Positions 34,229-43,042 of a stretch of 64,000 nucleotides of DNA are shown here, in pieces. The DNA is from Lysobacterales bacterium (lineage in GTDB: Bacteria; Pseudomonadota; Gammaproteobacteria; Xanthomonadales; Rhodanobacteraceae): positions 17,487 to 81,486 of the forward strand of contig JAFKNA010000018.1 of the NCBI GenBank assembly GCA_017305135.1. Reading direction: 5' to 3'. Every line of letters starts with the position of its first letter. Position 1 is the stretch's first letter. Both the position numbers and the translations under genes were made by a program. Under the pieces are notes generated by a model. It searched no databases. It was not told where the DNA came from and worked only from the letters and a program-made list of their open reading frames with translations.

Positions 34229-35665
34229 TCAGGCGCGGCTCGCCTTCATTCCGCCCGATTCTCCCGCGGTATTGCTGCCGCTGCGCGCATCTCCGGACTG
34301 TTCGGGAACCGGCTCGCGCCAGAGCAGAGCCGCGAATGCGACGGCGCAAGGCACCAGGTGCATGACCAGCCGGTTGACCACGGTATGGCTCTCCGACCAG
34401 CGCGCTGCCGGGGTGAGCACGAATAGGAGCACCAGGAAGGCGGCGCCGAGCAGCAGGAACAGTGCATAGAACCTGAGGGGTGCCGAGTCGGTCAGGACAC
34501 GCCAGCGCACGACGAGGCTGAACACGAACGCCGGCCACAGAAGGTGCCAGTTCTCCTGCGCGAACAGCCCCGACGCGAACGCCGCGGCCGCAGTGGGTGC
34601 ATGGGCGATGATCCCGCCGAACCGGCCCGGCGGCGCGCCACCATCAAGCGTCGGAACCCTGGGCGGCCACTGCGGCGGCCAGGTCAGCACCAGCCCCAGC
34701 GCGGCGAGCGGACCCAGCGCCCAGGCGATGCGCCGGGCACGCGGGCCGAGGCGCGAATACAGGATCGAGATGCCGAGCACCAGCAGCCAGACGGCGCCCT
34801 CGCGCTTGATGGTCGGCAGCAACATGGCGAAGGCCAGCGCCAGCAGCAGGTCGCCGGGCCGGCGCCAGTGCAGCCAGCGCAACCAGGCAAGGCTGGCGAA
34901 GGCCAGCGTCGCCGCGATCCAGAGGTCGGCGTAGCCGGCAAGGGCGACGTGGACGTTGACCAGTGGCATCGATCCGAGCACGTAGGTCGCGAGCAGGGCG
35001 CGGGTTGGCGCCAGGCCCAGGCCGCGCAGGTGGCCGTGGATGCCGAGCAGCAACGCCACCCAGAGCACCGCCCAGGCGGCAGTCACGACGACGCCGTTCC
35101 ACTCGCCCCAGGCCGCCGCAAGCCAGATGCCGACGTGAGCGACGGCCTCCGGGTAGTCCCAGGCCGCGGCGGTGCGAAGGTCCGCCTCGGGATGGGCAAG
35201 CCACTGCTCGAAACCGACGAACGTATCCATGTGGCCTCCCAGCATCCAGGCACGCGGCTTCAGCAGCCAGATCGCCCACGCATCCCACGGGTAGGGCGTG
35301 CGCAGCGATACTTCCGTGAGGATGAGCCAGCCATGCCAGGCGAGCAGGAGCAGCAGGCCGACCGCCAACGGGTGCAGGCGGGCGTCGCTGGCGAGCAGCG
35401 GCGCCGCGGTACGCCGACGCGCCAGCCAGGCGGCGATGTTGGCCACCAGCAGCAGGACCGGCGCCAGCACCGGCAGCAGCAGGGCGGGATCGCGCAGACC
35501 CGAGCTGCCGACCGCGCACGCGCAGGCCAGCAGGCCCAGCACGCTGCCGCAACCCGTGACCCGCATCCATGCGCCGGGGCCGCGCGGACGTCCCTCGGCG
35601 AGGGCGACCAGCGCGCAGCCCAGTGCCAGCGGAGCCAACCAGGCCAGCGCCAGCGCAAGGATCAC
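34229..35665 (-). CDS. polytopic membrane protein, GT-C-like, paralogue A2
   Basis: This encodes 478 residues from a GTG at 35665 that overlaps the previous stop as GTGA; the frame runs on upstream but only as a shadow of the preceding gene. About 11 transmembrane helices. Shared motifs with B2: RTPYPWDAWAIWLLKPRAWML, WDYPEAVAH, NVHVALAGYADLW, PTIKREGAVWLL, NWHLLW and TVVNRLVMHLVP, in the same order (each about the same distance from the ends). The WDAW loop is the candidate catalytic or donor-binding site by analogy with GT-C enzymes. It may act on a polyprenyl-linked sugar. Translation appears coupled to A1. Confidence 0.8.
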   Translation of the reverse strand: MILALALAWLAPLALGCALVALAEGRPRGPGAWMRVTGCGSVLGLLACACAVGSSGLRDPALLLPVLAPVLLLVANIAAWLARRRTAAPLLASDARLHPLAVGLLLLLAWHGWLILTEVSLRTPYPWDAWAIWLLKPRAWMLGGHMDTFVGFEQWLAHPEADLRTAAAWDYPEAVAHVGIWLAAAWGEWNGVVVTAAWAVLWVALLLGIHGHLRGLGLAPTRALLATYVLGSMPLVNVHVALAGYADLWIAATLAFASLAWLRWLHWRRPGDLLLALAFAMLLPTIKREGAVWLLVLGISILYSRLGPRARRIAWALGPLAALGLVLTWPPQWPPRVPTLDGGAPPGRFGGIIAHAPTAAAAFASGLFAQENWHLLWPAFVFSLVVRWRVLTDSAPLRFYALFLLLGAAFLVLLFVLTPAARWSESHTVVNRLVMHLVPCAVAFAALLWREPVPEQSGDARSGSNTAGESGGMKASRA

Positions 35666-36933
35666 GGTACGGCTCCATCCAGGCGGTAGACACGCAGTTC
35701 GCCCTCGGCCAGCACCAGCCGCGCACGGTGCGCGAACGCCGGGCCGTGCAGCGTCCGGCGCGCGGCGTCGAATCGCCAGCCGGAGGCGGCATGGGTCACC
35801 ACCCATACCGGTGCACGGGTGCTGGCGAGGGCGGCAGCTGCCGTGGCCTGCCACGGCACCGCGTTGAGCGGCAGCAGGTGCCAGGAAAGGCGCAGCATGG
35901 CGTAGGGGGCGTCGGTCGCTACCACGATCCGCGCGTGGGGGGCTTCGCCGGCGAGGAGTCCCTGCACCCTCGCGGCGGCCGCCAGGAGCTCGCGATCGGG
36001 TACCACCTCGCGTCGCGCCGCAGCCGGACGCCCGGCATGCAGCTCCCGCGTCAATGCGGCACGCTCACCGAAATCGACCAGCCAGCGCACGTCCAGCAGC
36101 ACCCAGCCCACCGCGAAGGCGACCGCGACCGTACCTGCGACGAGGCGGGCGCGACGCCGAATGGCCAAGGCCAGCACCGCGGCTGCCGTGAGGATCGAGG
36201 CCAGCAGCGCCAGGGCCGGCGCGGGCTTGTGGGGCCACGGCGCATCGGGGCCCAACGCACTCACCGACATCAGCGCCCACGGACGGAACGCGAACCAGTC
36301 GGTGCCGAGTGCCGCAAGACTGCCGCGCCATGACGGCGACCACAACTGCACTTCCACCAGGCTGAAGGGGCGGAACGCGACGTCCTCGGGCACGAGTTGC
36401 GCTGCCGGCGACTCGGCGAAGCCGATCTCGGTGATGCGGCCGCGCCAGGCGGGCAGGCGCGAGAGGTCGAAGTAGGCCGGATGCCGGCCCGCCGGCGGCA
36501 GCGCGACCGTCTGCACATCCTCCGGGTCGCCGGCAGTGCGGAACACGAAGGACAATTCGAGCGAGCGGGGAAACCCTCGCCAGCGGTAGCGCAGGAGCGG
36601 GAACTCGCCGGCCGCGACCGGCACGTCGAGCGGCAGCGACTGGATCGCGATGCGCTGCTCGCCGGTGGCCGTGATGCTGAGCTGGCGCTGCTCGTCGAGG
36701 GTGGCGCCGATCCCCGCCCGCACCGAGAACTCGGCACCGCGATGGCTGAGCCTGTGCTCGGGCTGGAGCGGTGCAAAGAGGGGCACCGCTGCCACGACCA
36801 GCAGCACGCCGAGGGCGGCAGCCACCCACGCGAGGGCGGCCGAGGCGACCCAAGGCAGGCGCCACCGGGCGGGCGCGACCAGCTCGACCGGACGCGGCTG
36901 GACAACCGACCGCCCAGGTATCTCGCCGGGCAT
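35662..36933 (-). CDS. membrane-anchored beta-rich protein, paralogue A1
   Basis: This encodes 423 residues from the ATG at 36933; AAGGAGG lies nine bases upstream. One helix (about 26-52) precedes an extracytoplasmic strand-rich region with LLRYRWRGFPRSLELSFVFRT, YFDLSRLPAWRGRITEIGF and LWSPSWRGSLAALGTDW; then helices (about 235-290) and a C-terminal alpha/beta domain with RIVVATDAPYAMLRLSWHLLPLN. B1 (32099-33313) has the same plan. It is the first gene of the minus-strand operon A1-A2-DUF455-B1-B2. The strand-rich region may bind a carbohydrate or protein partner, but nothing in the sequence proves that. Confidence 0.8.
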   Translation of the reverse strand: MPGEIPGRSVVQPRPVELVAPARWRLPWVASAALAWVAAALGVLLVVAAVPLFAPLQPEHRLSHRGAEFSVRAGIGATLDEQRQLSITATGEQRIAIQSLPLDVPVAAGEFPLLRYRWRGFPRSLELSFVFRTAGDPEDVQTVALPPAGRHPAYFDLSRLPAWRGRITEIGFAESPAAQLVPEDVAFRPFSLVEVQLWSPSWRGSLAALGTDWFAFRPWALMSVSALGPDAPWPHKPAPALALLASILTAAAVLALAIRRRARLVAGTVAVAFAVGWVLLDVRWLVDFGERAALTRELHAGRPAAARREVVPDRELLAAAARVQGLLAGEAPHARIVVATDAPYAMLRLSWHLLPLNAVPWQATAAAALASTRAPVWVVTHAASGWRFDAARRTLHGPAFAHRARLVLAEGELRVYRLDGAVP

Positions 36934-37191
36934 GGCATGCGCCCTCCTTGCACCACCGCGCGTCACGGAACCGCCCCCTGCGGGCGGACGCGTCAATCGC
37001 GCGATCGATCCCCCTGGAGGAAGATACGCACGGCGCTGCGGAAAGCGGACACGGTGAGCGCGACCGCCGCGAGCTCGGACACGCGATCGGCCGGGATCGC
37101 CAGGACGTAGCCCGATCTACGAGGCCTCGTGTCGCCGGTGCGCCCTGCGCGGCCGACGGATGCGGCTGCGTGGCCGAGGCGCGATGGCCGC
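36934..37191. other. gap with dispersed repeat, no gene seen
   Basis: Positions ~37106-37160 hold another relative of the CGTAGCCCGACCT / CCTGCGCGGCCGACGG repeat family seen at 17619-17790. It probably contains the operon A promoter, but no clear promoter hexamers are evident. Confidence 0.4.
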
Positions 37192-38670
37192 TCAGCCCAC
37201 CTTGCGGCGTTCGGCCTTGGCGTCCTCCGAGCGGGCGAACTCGAGGTCGGCGAGGTAGGCCGGCTCGATGCCGGTGACGTACTCGCCGGAGAAGCAGGAG
37301 GTGTCGAAGTGCGTGAGCTCCTCGTTGCCGTCCTGCACCGCCCAGATGAGGTCGTCGAGATCCTGGAAGATCAGCTTGTCGGCACCGATCAGCTTCTCGA
37401 TCTCCTCGACGCTGCGGCCGTTGGCGATGAGCTCCGCTGCGGTCGGCATGTCGATACCGTAGACGTTCGGATAGCGCACCGGCGGCGCCGCGGATGCGAG
37501 GTAGACCTTGCGTGCGCCGGCATCGCGGGCCATCTGGATGATCTGCTTCGAGGTGGTGCCGCGGACGATGGAATCGTCGATCAGCAGCACGTTCTTCCTG
37601 CGGAATTCGAGCTTGATCGGGTTGAGCTTGCGGCGCACCGACTTCACCCGCTCGCCCTGCCCCGGCATGATGAAGGTGCGGCCGATGTAGCGGTTCTTGA
37701 CGAAGCCTTCGCGCACCGGCACGCCGAGCGCCTGCGCCACCGGGCCGGCGGCGGTGCGCGAGGTGTCGGGGATCGGGATCACCGAGTCGATGTCGTGGTC
37801 CGGCATCTCGCGCCGGATCTTCTCGCCGAGTTTCTCGCCCATGCGCAGGCGCGCCTTGTAGACGGACACGTCCTCGATCATCGAGTCCGGCCGCGCGAGG
37901 TAGACGTACTCGAAGATGCACGGCGCGTGCAGCGCGGGCTCGGTGCACTGGCGCGTGTGGAGCTGGCCGTCGGGGGTCAGCAGCACCGCCTCGCCCGGCT
38001 CCACGTCGCGCAGCAGGGTGAAGCCGAGGATGTCGAAGGCCACCGATTCGGACGCGACGGCGTATTCCTTGCCGGTGGCGGTCTCGCGCTCGCCGAGCAC
38101 CAGCGGGCGGATGCCGTGGCGGTCGCGGAAGGCGAGCACGCCGTAGCCGAGGATCATCGCCACCACCGCGTAGCCGCCGACGCAGCGCGCATTGGTGCCG
38201 GCCACCGCCTTGAAGATGTGGTCCGGAGTCAGCAGGCGCCGATCCTGGATCTGCAGCTCGTGCGCGAGCACGTTGAGCAGCACTTCGGAATCCGAATCGG
38301 TATTGACGTGGCGCCGGTCCGCCTCGAACAGCTCACGCCTGAGCGCGGCGGTATTGGTGAGGTTGCCGTTGTGGCCGAGCGCGATGCCGTATGGCGAGTT
38401 GACGTACAGCGGCTGCGCCTCGGCCGAGCCTTCCGCGCCGGCGGTCGGATAGCGGCAGTGGCCGATGCCGACGTTGCCGCGCAGGCCGAGCATGCCGGCC
38501 TGGTCGAACACGTCGCGCACCAGCCCGCGGCCCTTGTGCAGGCACAGGCGGCTGCCGTCGAGCGTGGCGATGCCGGCCGCATCCTGGCCGCGGTGTTGCA
38601 GGACGGTGAGCGCGTCGTAGAGCGCCGAGGCGACTTCCGACTGGCCGACGAGGCCAATGATTCCGCACAT
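37192..38670 (-). CDS. purF: amidophosphoribosyltransferase
   Basis: This encodes 492 residues. It catalyses the first committed step of purine synthesis: PRPP plus glutamine to 5-phosphoribosylamine. The Ntn glutaminase domain starts MCGIIGLVG, so Cys2 becomes the N-terminal nucleophile; RYPTAG and GHNGNLTN are the glutamine-site motifs. The phosphoribosyltransferase domain has the PRPP loop [17 protein letters not shown] (about residue 358) and [18 protein letters not shown]. Length and layout match the short, Fe-S-free E. coli-type enzyme. It lies nine bases after cvpA, the classic cvpA-purF order. Confidence 0.97.
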   Translation of the reverse strand: MCGIIGLVGQSEVASALYDALTVLQHRGQDAAGIATLDGSRLCLHKGRGLVRDVFDQAGMLGLRGNVGIGHCRYPTAGAEGSAEAQPLYVNSPYGIALGHNGNLTNTAALRRELFEADRRHVNTDSDSEVLLNVLAHELQIQDRRLLTPDHIFKAVAGTNARCVGGYAVVAMILGYGVLAFRDRHGIRPLVLGERETATGKEYAVASESVAFDILGFTLLRDVEPGEAVLLTPDGQLHTRQCTEPALHAPCIFEYVYLARPDSMIEDVSVYKARLRMGEKLGEKIRREMPDHDIDSVIPIPDTSRTAAGPVAQALGVPVREGFVKNRYIGRTFIMPGQGERVKSVRRKLNPIKLEFRRKNVLLIDDSIVRGTTSKQIIQMARDAGARKVYLASAAPPVRYPNVYGIDMPTAAELIANGRSVEEIEKLIGADKLIFQDLDDLIWAVQDGNEELTHFDTSCFSGEYVTGIEPAYLADLEFARSEDAKAERRKVG

Positions 38671-38679
38671 GGGAGGTAC

Positions 38680-39249
38680 TTAGCGAGTGGGGGATGGAGG
38701 GGGCACGGCCGGCGGCGTCGTCGGCAGGGCAAGGGGTGCAGGTGGATCGACCAGCGCGCTGGCCTCCCCGATGTATTCGGCGACCTGCCCCGGCAGGTGC
38801 TCGCCGAGCCAGGCGGCACTGCCGGCAAAGCCGGGCAGGAGGCGCGATTCCCGCCACCAGGGATCCTGCGCAAACGGCGTGTAGCCGAGCAGCAGCACCG
38901 CGAGCAGCACCAGGGCGAGGCCGCGGACCAGGCCGAACAGCATGCCGAGCATCCGGTCGCTGCCGGAAAGGCCGCTGCTTTCGACCAGCCTGCGCATGAG
39001 GAAGCTCACGATCGCACCCGTGACCAGCACCAGGAAGAAACACGCCGCGCCGGCCAGCAGAAGGCGCACCGATGGGCTTGAAATGGTGTCGGGAACGTGC
39101 CCTGCAAGGGCCGGCGCGCCCAGCCACGCCAGCCAGAACGCCGCCACCCAGATCGCCAGCGCCAGCACCTCGCCGACGAAGCCGCGCCACAGGCCCATCA
39201 GCACGGACAGGCCCAGCATGGCGAGGATGGCGTAGTCGGCCCAGTTCAT
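38680..39249 (-). CDS. cvpA: CvpA family membrane protein
   Basis: This encodes 189 residues from the ATG at 39249 (MNWADYAILAMLG, the standard CvpA start); a longer frame to 39426 would run through the heptamer repeats and is rejected. Four transmembrane helices with the family's GLWRGFVGEVLALAIWV and LSGSDRMLGMLFGLVRGLALVLL motifs. The C-terminal ~35 residues are Pro/Ala-rich. CvpA is required for colicin V production in E. coli and for envelope homeostasis elsewhere; its position directly before purF is conserved in gammaproteobacteria. Confidence 0.93.
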   Translation of the reverse strand: MNWADYAILAMLGLSVLMGLWRGFVGEVLALAIWVAAFWLAWLGAPALAGHVPDTISSPSVRLLLAGAACFFLVLVTGAIVSFLMRRLVESSGLSGSDRMLGMLFGLVRGLALVLLAVLLLGYTPFAQDPWWRESRLLPGFAGSAAWLGEHLPGQVAEYIGEASALVDPPAPLALPTTPPAVPPPSPTR

Positions 39250-39258
39250 GGGATCGCC

Positions 39259-39368
39259 GGGATTGGGAATTGGGAATTGGGGATTCGGAAAAGCATGGCT
39301 GCCTCGTGGCGGCTTCACTCGCGGAGCGACGCGCTTCCCCCAATCCCGAATCCCGAATCCCCAATCCC
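39259..39368. repeat. inverted pair of heptamer arrays (GGGATTG / CCCAATC)
   Basis: Four heptamers (GGGATTG, GGAATTG, GGAATTG, GGGATTC) at 39259-39286 face a complementary run ending at 39368 (CCAATCCCGAATCCCGAATC and neighbours). The pair could fold into a long imperfect hairpin in the cvpA leader. Same family as 9213-9240. Confidence 0.85.
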
Positions 39369-39373
39369 GGCCC

Positions 39374-40267
39374 TCAAAGCACCACCACCAGCCCCTCGAG
39401 CTTGAGCTTGTCCTTGATGCCGGCACGCAAGCGGTCGGCGGCGGCGCGGTCGACTTCCGGACCGGCGCGGACGCGCCAGAGGGTGGCGCCGTTGGACTCC
39501 GCCTTGTCGACGAAGGCCGCGTAGCCGGCGCCCTTCAGGCGGTCGCGCAGCTTGTTGGCGTCGGCCTCGGCCTTGAGCGCGCCCACCTGCACCGCCCAGC
39601 CGCCCGCGCGACCGGCGGGCAGTGCGCTGGCGGTGGCATCGGCCTTCGCGTCGGCGGCATTCTCGACCACGCTGCCGGGCACCGACGGGCGTGCCTGCTT
39701 GATGCGCAGGCGCACGGCCTCCGCAGCGGCTCGGTCGGCATAGGGTCCGACGCGCACGCGCTCGGCGGACTTGCCCTGGAAGCTGGTGGCTTCCGCGAAG
39801 GCCGGATAACCGTCCTTCTTGAGCCCGGCCACCAGGTCGCTGGCGTTCTTCGCCTCGCCGTAGACACCGAGATGGACGAAGAAGCGGCCATCGGCCGCCT
39901 GCCCCGGCGAAGGCTTTTCCGGGGCCGCGGCGGACGCCGCCGGTGCGGGCGCCGGCGCTGGCGCGGGCTGTTCAGCCGCTGCCGGCGCCGGCGTCGGCAG
40001 CGGGGTGGCCACCTCCGGGCTGGGTGCCGTGGCCGTGTCCACGATGGCGATCCGGTTCGGATCGGGCGCCGGCTGCGATGGCTCCGGGAGCGTCGGCAGC
40101 ACCTCGGTCCTGAACTCGCCTTCGGGCTCGGGCGGGATCGCCAGTTCCGAACTTTCCATGCCGCCCGGCTTGCGCGGCGAGGGCGACAGGAACATGGGCA
40201 CGAAGATCACGGCCAGCGCGATCAGCACGGCGGCGCCGAGGAGGCGCTGTTTCAGTGTGGGATCCAT
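39374..40267 (-). CDS. SPOR-domain cell-division protein (DedD-like)
   Basis: This encodes 297 residues. A short cytosolic start MDPTLKQRLLGA leads to one membrane helix (about 10-28), then an Ala/Pro-rich periplasmic linker and two SPOR domains, about 127-205 (FFVHLGVYGEAKNASDLVAGLKKDGY) and 222-297 (WAVQVGALKAEADANKLRDRLKGAGY). SPOR domains bind denuded glycan strands at the division septum. E. coli DedD has one; two tandem domains are seen in some Xanthomonadales. Its position between folC and cvpA is the conserved dedD position. Confidence 0.9.
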   Translation of the reverse strand: MDPTLKQRLLGAAVLIALAVIFVPMFLSPSPRKPGGMESSELAIPPEPEGEFRTEVLPTLPEPSQPAPDPNRIAIVDTATAPSPEVATPLPTPAPAAAEQPAPAPAPAPAASAAAPEKPSPGQAADGRFFVHLGVYGEAKNASDLVAGLKKDGYPAFAEATSFQGKSAERVRVGPYADRAAAEAVRLRIKQARPSVPGSVVENAADAKADATASALPAGRAGGWAVQVGALKAEADANKLRDRLKGAGYAAFVDKAESNGATLWRVRAGPEVDRAAADRLRAGIKDKLKLEGLVVVL

Positions 40268-40333
40268 GACCTGCCTGCCGGGTGCGAACTCGCCGCGATT
40301 ATACCTGCGCCATCCCGCAGCCGCGGCGGCGCG

Positions 40334-41698
40334 TCACGGCGGCGGTCGACCGGTGGCGGGAGCGGCCTCGGCCAGGCCGCGAGAGGCGGCGAAATCCAGC
40401 GCGGCGGCGGCGACGAAGAACGAGCCAAAGGCCACGATGCGGTCGCCGGCGCGGGCCGCGGTGAAGGCAGAGGCGAGCGCCGCCTGCATGTCCGCGGCGA
40501 TCCGGACCTCCGTCCCGCCCGGCAACACGTCCGTGATGCGCGCGGCCAGCGCGGCGACGCCGAGCCCGCGCGGCGAATCGCCGTCGAGGCCGCCAAGGAA
40601 CCAGCCGTCGATCCGCGGCGCCAGCTGTGCCGCCACCCCGGCCACGTCCTTGTCGCCCAGCGCGCCGAACACCGCCAAGGTGCGGCCGGCAGCCGGATTC
40701 GCCGCCAGCCACTCGGCCAGAACGCCGGCGGCCTGCGGATTGTGTGCCACGTCGATGACCAGTTCCGGCGGACCGGCGAAGCGCTGCAGGCGGGCCGGCA
40801 GGCGCGCCGCCGCCAGGCCTTCGGCGATCGCCCGCGGGTTCCACTCCAGCCGGGGCCGGAGCGCGGCCAGCGCCGCCAGCGCAGCCGCCGCATTGGCGAG
40901 CTGGCAGGGTGCCGCGAGGTGCGGCAGGGCGAAATCGAGGTCGAGCATTCCGTCCGACCAGTGCCAGTGCCCGGCATGGGGCGGCGTCCAGCGGAACTCG
41001 CGGCCGGCGAGGCGGAGATCCGCCCCGGCCTGCCCGGCTGCGTCGAGCAGGCCGGACGGTGCCGCCGGATCGCCGATGATCGCCGGGCGGCCGTGGCGGA
41101 AGATGCCGGCCTTTTCACGCCCGATCGTGTCGCGATCATTGCCGAGGAAATCCTGGTGGTCCAGATCCACCGTGGTGACGATGGCGGCATCGGCATCGAT
41201 GATGTTGACGGCGTCGAGGCGCCCGCCAAGCCCGACTTCCAGCACGGCGATGTCGAGCCCCGCATGGGCGAAGATCCACAGCGCCGCCAGCGTCCCGTAT
41301 TCGAAGTACGTCAACGCCACCGGCGCGCCCTGCCCCATCCGCGCGGCCTCGACGCGCTCGAAGGCCTCGACCAGCGCGGCATCGTCGACCTCCCTGCCGC
41401 CCACCCGCACGCGTTCGTTGTAACGCACCAGGTGGGGCGAGGTGTAGGCGCCCACGCGCTTCCCGGCGGCGGCCAGCATGGCCTCCAGCAGCGCCACCGT
41501 GGACCCCTTGCCGTTGGTGCCGCCGACGGTGATCACCAACGGCGCGGGTGCCGGTGCACCGAGGCGGCTCCAGACTTCGCGCACCCTGTCGAGGCCGAGC
41601 TCGATGGCGTGTGGGTGGATGCGCTGCTGGTAGTCGAGCCAGTCGGCGAGCGGGCTGGATTCGGGGATCGGGGATTGGGGATCGGGGAGAGCGGGCAC
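40334..41698 (-). CDS. folC: bifunctional folylpolyglutamate / dihydrofolate synthase
   Basis: This encodes up to 454 residues. The ATP-binding loop is VGGTNGKGSTVALLE (about residue 60), followed by YTSPHLVRYNERV, VLEVGLGGRLDAVN, VDLDHQDFLG and the C-terminal ligase domain with VIDVAHNPQA. It adds glutamate to dihydropteroate or folates. The start is odd: the frame opens at a GTG at 41698, and codons 4-16 (DPQSPIPES) are encoded by the heptamer repeat at 41659-41688, with no Shine-Dalgarno visible. The conserved protein begins around SPLADWLDYQQRIHP, and no other good start is evident, so the repeat seems to have invaded or replaced the native start region. Confidence 0.93.
   Translation of the reverse strand: MPALPDPQSPIPESSPLADWLDYQQRIHPHAIELGLDRVREVWSRLGAPAPAPLVITVGGTNGKGSTVALLEAMLAAAGKRVGAYTSPHLVRYNERVRVGGREVDDAALVEAFERVEAARMGQGAPVALTYFEYGTLAALWIFAHAGLDIAVLEVGLGGRLDAVNIIDADAAIVTTVDLDHQDFLGNDRDTIGREKAGIFRHGRPAIIGDPAAPSGLLDAAGQAGADLRLAGREFRWTPPHAGHWHWSDGMLDLDFALPHLAAPCQLANAAAALAALAALRPRLEWNPRAIAEGLAAARLPARLQRFAGPPELVIDVAHNPQAAGVLAEWLAANPAAGRTLAVFGALGDKDVAGVAAQLAPRIDGWFLGGLDGDSPRGLGVAALAARITDVLPGGTEVRIAADMQAALASAFTAARAGDRIVAFGSFFVAAAALDFAASRGLAEAAPATGRPPP
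41659..41688. repeat. heptamer array inside the folC 5' end
   Basis: GATTCGG, GGATCGG, GGATTGG, GGATCGG at 41659, 41666, 41673 and 41680. This is the same heptamer family as at 9213 and 39259, but here it is within the folC reading frame, encoding a Pro/Ser-rich insertion. Confidence 0.85.
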
Positions 41699-41726
41699 GG
41701 CAGGAGGATGCTTCAGGCGGCGATCC

Positions 41727-41770
41727 GTTCAATGGATGCCCGCTTTCGCGGGCATGACGTCGGGAGACCT
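41727..41770. repeat. dispersed ATGCCCGCTTTCGCGGGCAT hairpin element
   Basis: The palindrome at about 41734-41755 is followed by GACGTCGGGAGA. It is the third copy of the element at 12031-12093 and 27829-27890, here between folC and the rhomboid gene. Confidence 0.8.
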
Positions 41771-41782
41771 GGCTTGGCTTGC

Positions 41783-42418
41783 TTACCGCATCAGCCGCCG
41801 CCGCGGCTTGACCGGCAGCTTGCCGCGCCAGTACTCGATCAGCAGGAAGCCGATCGCCATGCCGCCGAGGTGCGCGAAATGCGCGACGCCGGCCTGCGTG
41901 CCGGTGACGCCGAGGAAGAGCTCGATCACGCCATAACCGGTGACGAACAGCCATGCCGGCATCGGGATGGGCGGGAACAGCAGCATGATCCGCTGGTGCG
42001 GGAACATCAGGCCGAAGGCGAGCAGCAGACCGAACACGCCACCGGACGCGCCGAGCGTCGGATAGAAGCCGCCGGTGAACCAGTGCACCACGGCGAGCTG
42101 CGCGAGTGCCGCGCCGATGATGCAGGTGAAGTAGTAGATCGCGAACGGCTTCTCGCCGAGCACCTGCTCGATCGCGCTGCCGAACATCCACAGCGCGAAC
42201 ATGTTGAAGGCGATGTGGGTGAAGCTGCCGTGCAGGAAGCCGTAGGTCACCAGTTGCCACGGCTCGAAGCCCGGCACGTTGCTGTAGGGCGAGGCGCCCA
42301 GCGGCCACAGCGCGAAATGCACCAGCATGGCGTCGCCGCCCGTCAGCATCTGCAGCAGGTAGATGCCGATGTTGGCGATCAGCAGGGCGCGGGTAACGGG
42401 CGGAATGTCGAAAGGCAT
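41783..42418 (-). CDS. rhomboid family intramembrane serine protease
   Basis: This encodes 211 residues with six transmembrane helices. The hallmark features are present: the WR-like loop segment and LVTYGFLHGSFTHIAFNMFALWMFG (His/Asn of the second helix), GASGGVFG with the catalytic Ser (about residue 125) in helix 4, and AHFAHLGGMAIGF with the catalytic His in helix 6. It cleaves within or near transmembrane segments of membrane proteins; substrates are unknown. AGGAGG precedes the ATG at 42418. It lies upstream of folC, where accD is often found in relatives. Confidence 0.95.
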   Translation of the reverse strand: MPFDIPPVTRALLIANIGIYLLQMLTGGDAMLVHFALWPLGASPYSNVPGFEPWQLVTYGFLHGSFTHIAFNMFALWMFGSAIEQVLGEKPFAIYYFTCIIGAALAQLAVVHWFTGGFYPTLGASGGVFGLLLAFGLMFPHQRIMLLFPPIPMPAWLFVTGYGVIELFLGVTGTQAGVAHFAHLGGMAIGFLLIEYWRGKLPVKPRRRLMR

Positions 42419-42533
42419 GGGCCTCCTGCGGATGGCGTCGCCCGTGGGGAAGGGTCAAGGCGGTCGCGCCAGCATGCGGCCTGCACGGCCGCGATTCAAC
42501 CGCGCAACGGTCGCCGTGGACCATGCGCCAGCC

Positions 42534-42605
42534 GTAGGAGCCACCTGGGCGCGACCGCGCCGATCGACCATCCGCCTCCGCCAGGCGCGACTTGCCCGCT
42601 CCTGC
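42534..42605. repeat. palindromic repeat, TGTAGGAGCG family (diverged)
   Basis: GTAGGAG (42534-42540) and GCTCCTGC (42598-42605) bracket GGCGCGACCGCGCC-type internal palindromes. Same family as 6770-6900 but more diverged, between the rhomboid and ATL genes. Confidence 0.55.
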
Positions 42606-42612
42606 GCGAAGA

Positions 42613-43014
42613 TCAGCGCGCGGCGGTGGGGCCGCGCCGTCGTGCCGGCGCGCGGAAAAGCTCGGGGCCCCACAGCGCCGCGTCGAGATCGCTGCCCCAG
42701 CCGACCCGGGCGAGATCCACCCGGCCGTTGCGCACCAGCACCCCCTCCGCCATCAACCGGCGCACCTGTTCGAGGAAGGCGTCGCTGTCCGGCGGGAATG
42801 CGATGCGGCCGTCCGCGCGCAGCACCCGGTGCCAGGGAAGCGGCGGGCCCTCATCGGCTTCACCGAGTGTCCGCCCGACCAGCCGCGCGCGCCCGGGCAG
42901 CCCTGCCCGCGCGGCGATGCCGCCATAGCTGGTCACCCGCCCACGCGGAATCGCGGCGACCACGCGCCGTATGGCCTGCTGCGGTGTCTCGGGAGTGGCC
43001 CGGCCTGACTTCAT
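42613..43014 (-). CDS. alkyltransferase-like protein (ATL, MGMT family without the acceptor cysteine)
   Basis: This encodes 133 residues. The DNA-binding domain of O6-alkylguanine-DNA alkyltransferases is present: IPRGRVTSYGGIAARAGLPGRARLVGRTL (about residues 22-50), then PWHRV, where active enzymes have PCHRV. The Trp in place of the Cys identifies an ATL protein, which binds O6-alkylguanine without repairing it and directs the lesion to nucleotide excision repair. The C-terminal ~25 residues are an unstructured basic tail. It diverges from the gene at 43043. Confidence 0.93.
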   Translation of the reverse strand: MKSGRATPETPQQAIRRVVAAIPRGRVTSYGGIAARAGLPGRARLVGRTLGEADEGPPLPWHRVLRADGRIAFPPDSDAFLEQVRRLMAEGVLVRNGRVDLARVGWGSDLDAALWGPELFRAPARRRGPTAAR

Positions 43015-43042
43015 CGGGCCCGCACGCTAGCATAAGCGGCCA

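Noticed and set aside
37129-39081. A 650-codon + strand frame opposite purF and cvpA.
   Set aside because: Antisense shadow of purF; low-complexity His/Arg/Val sequence.
39248-42928. A 1226-codon open frame on the + strand across SPOR protein, folC and rhomboid.
   Set aside because: Antisense to three recognised genes, no domain, no ribosome-binding site.
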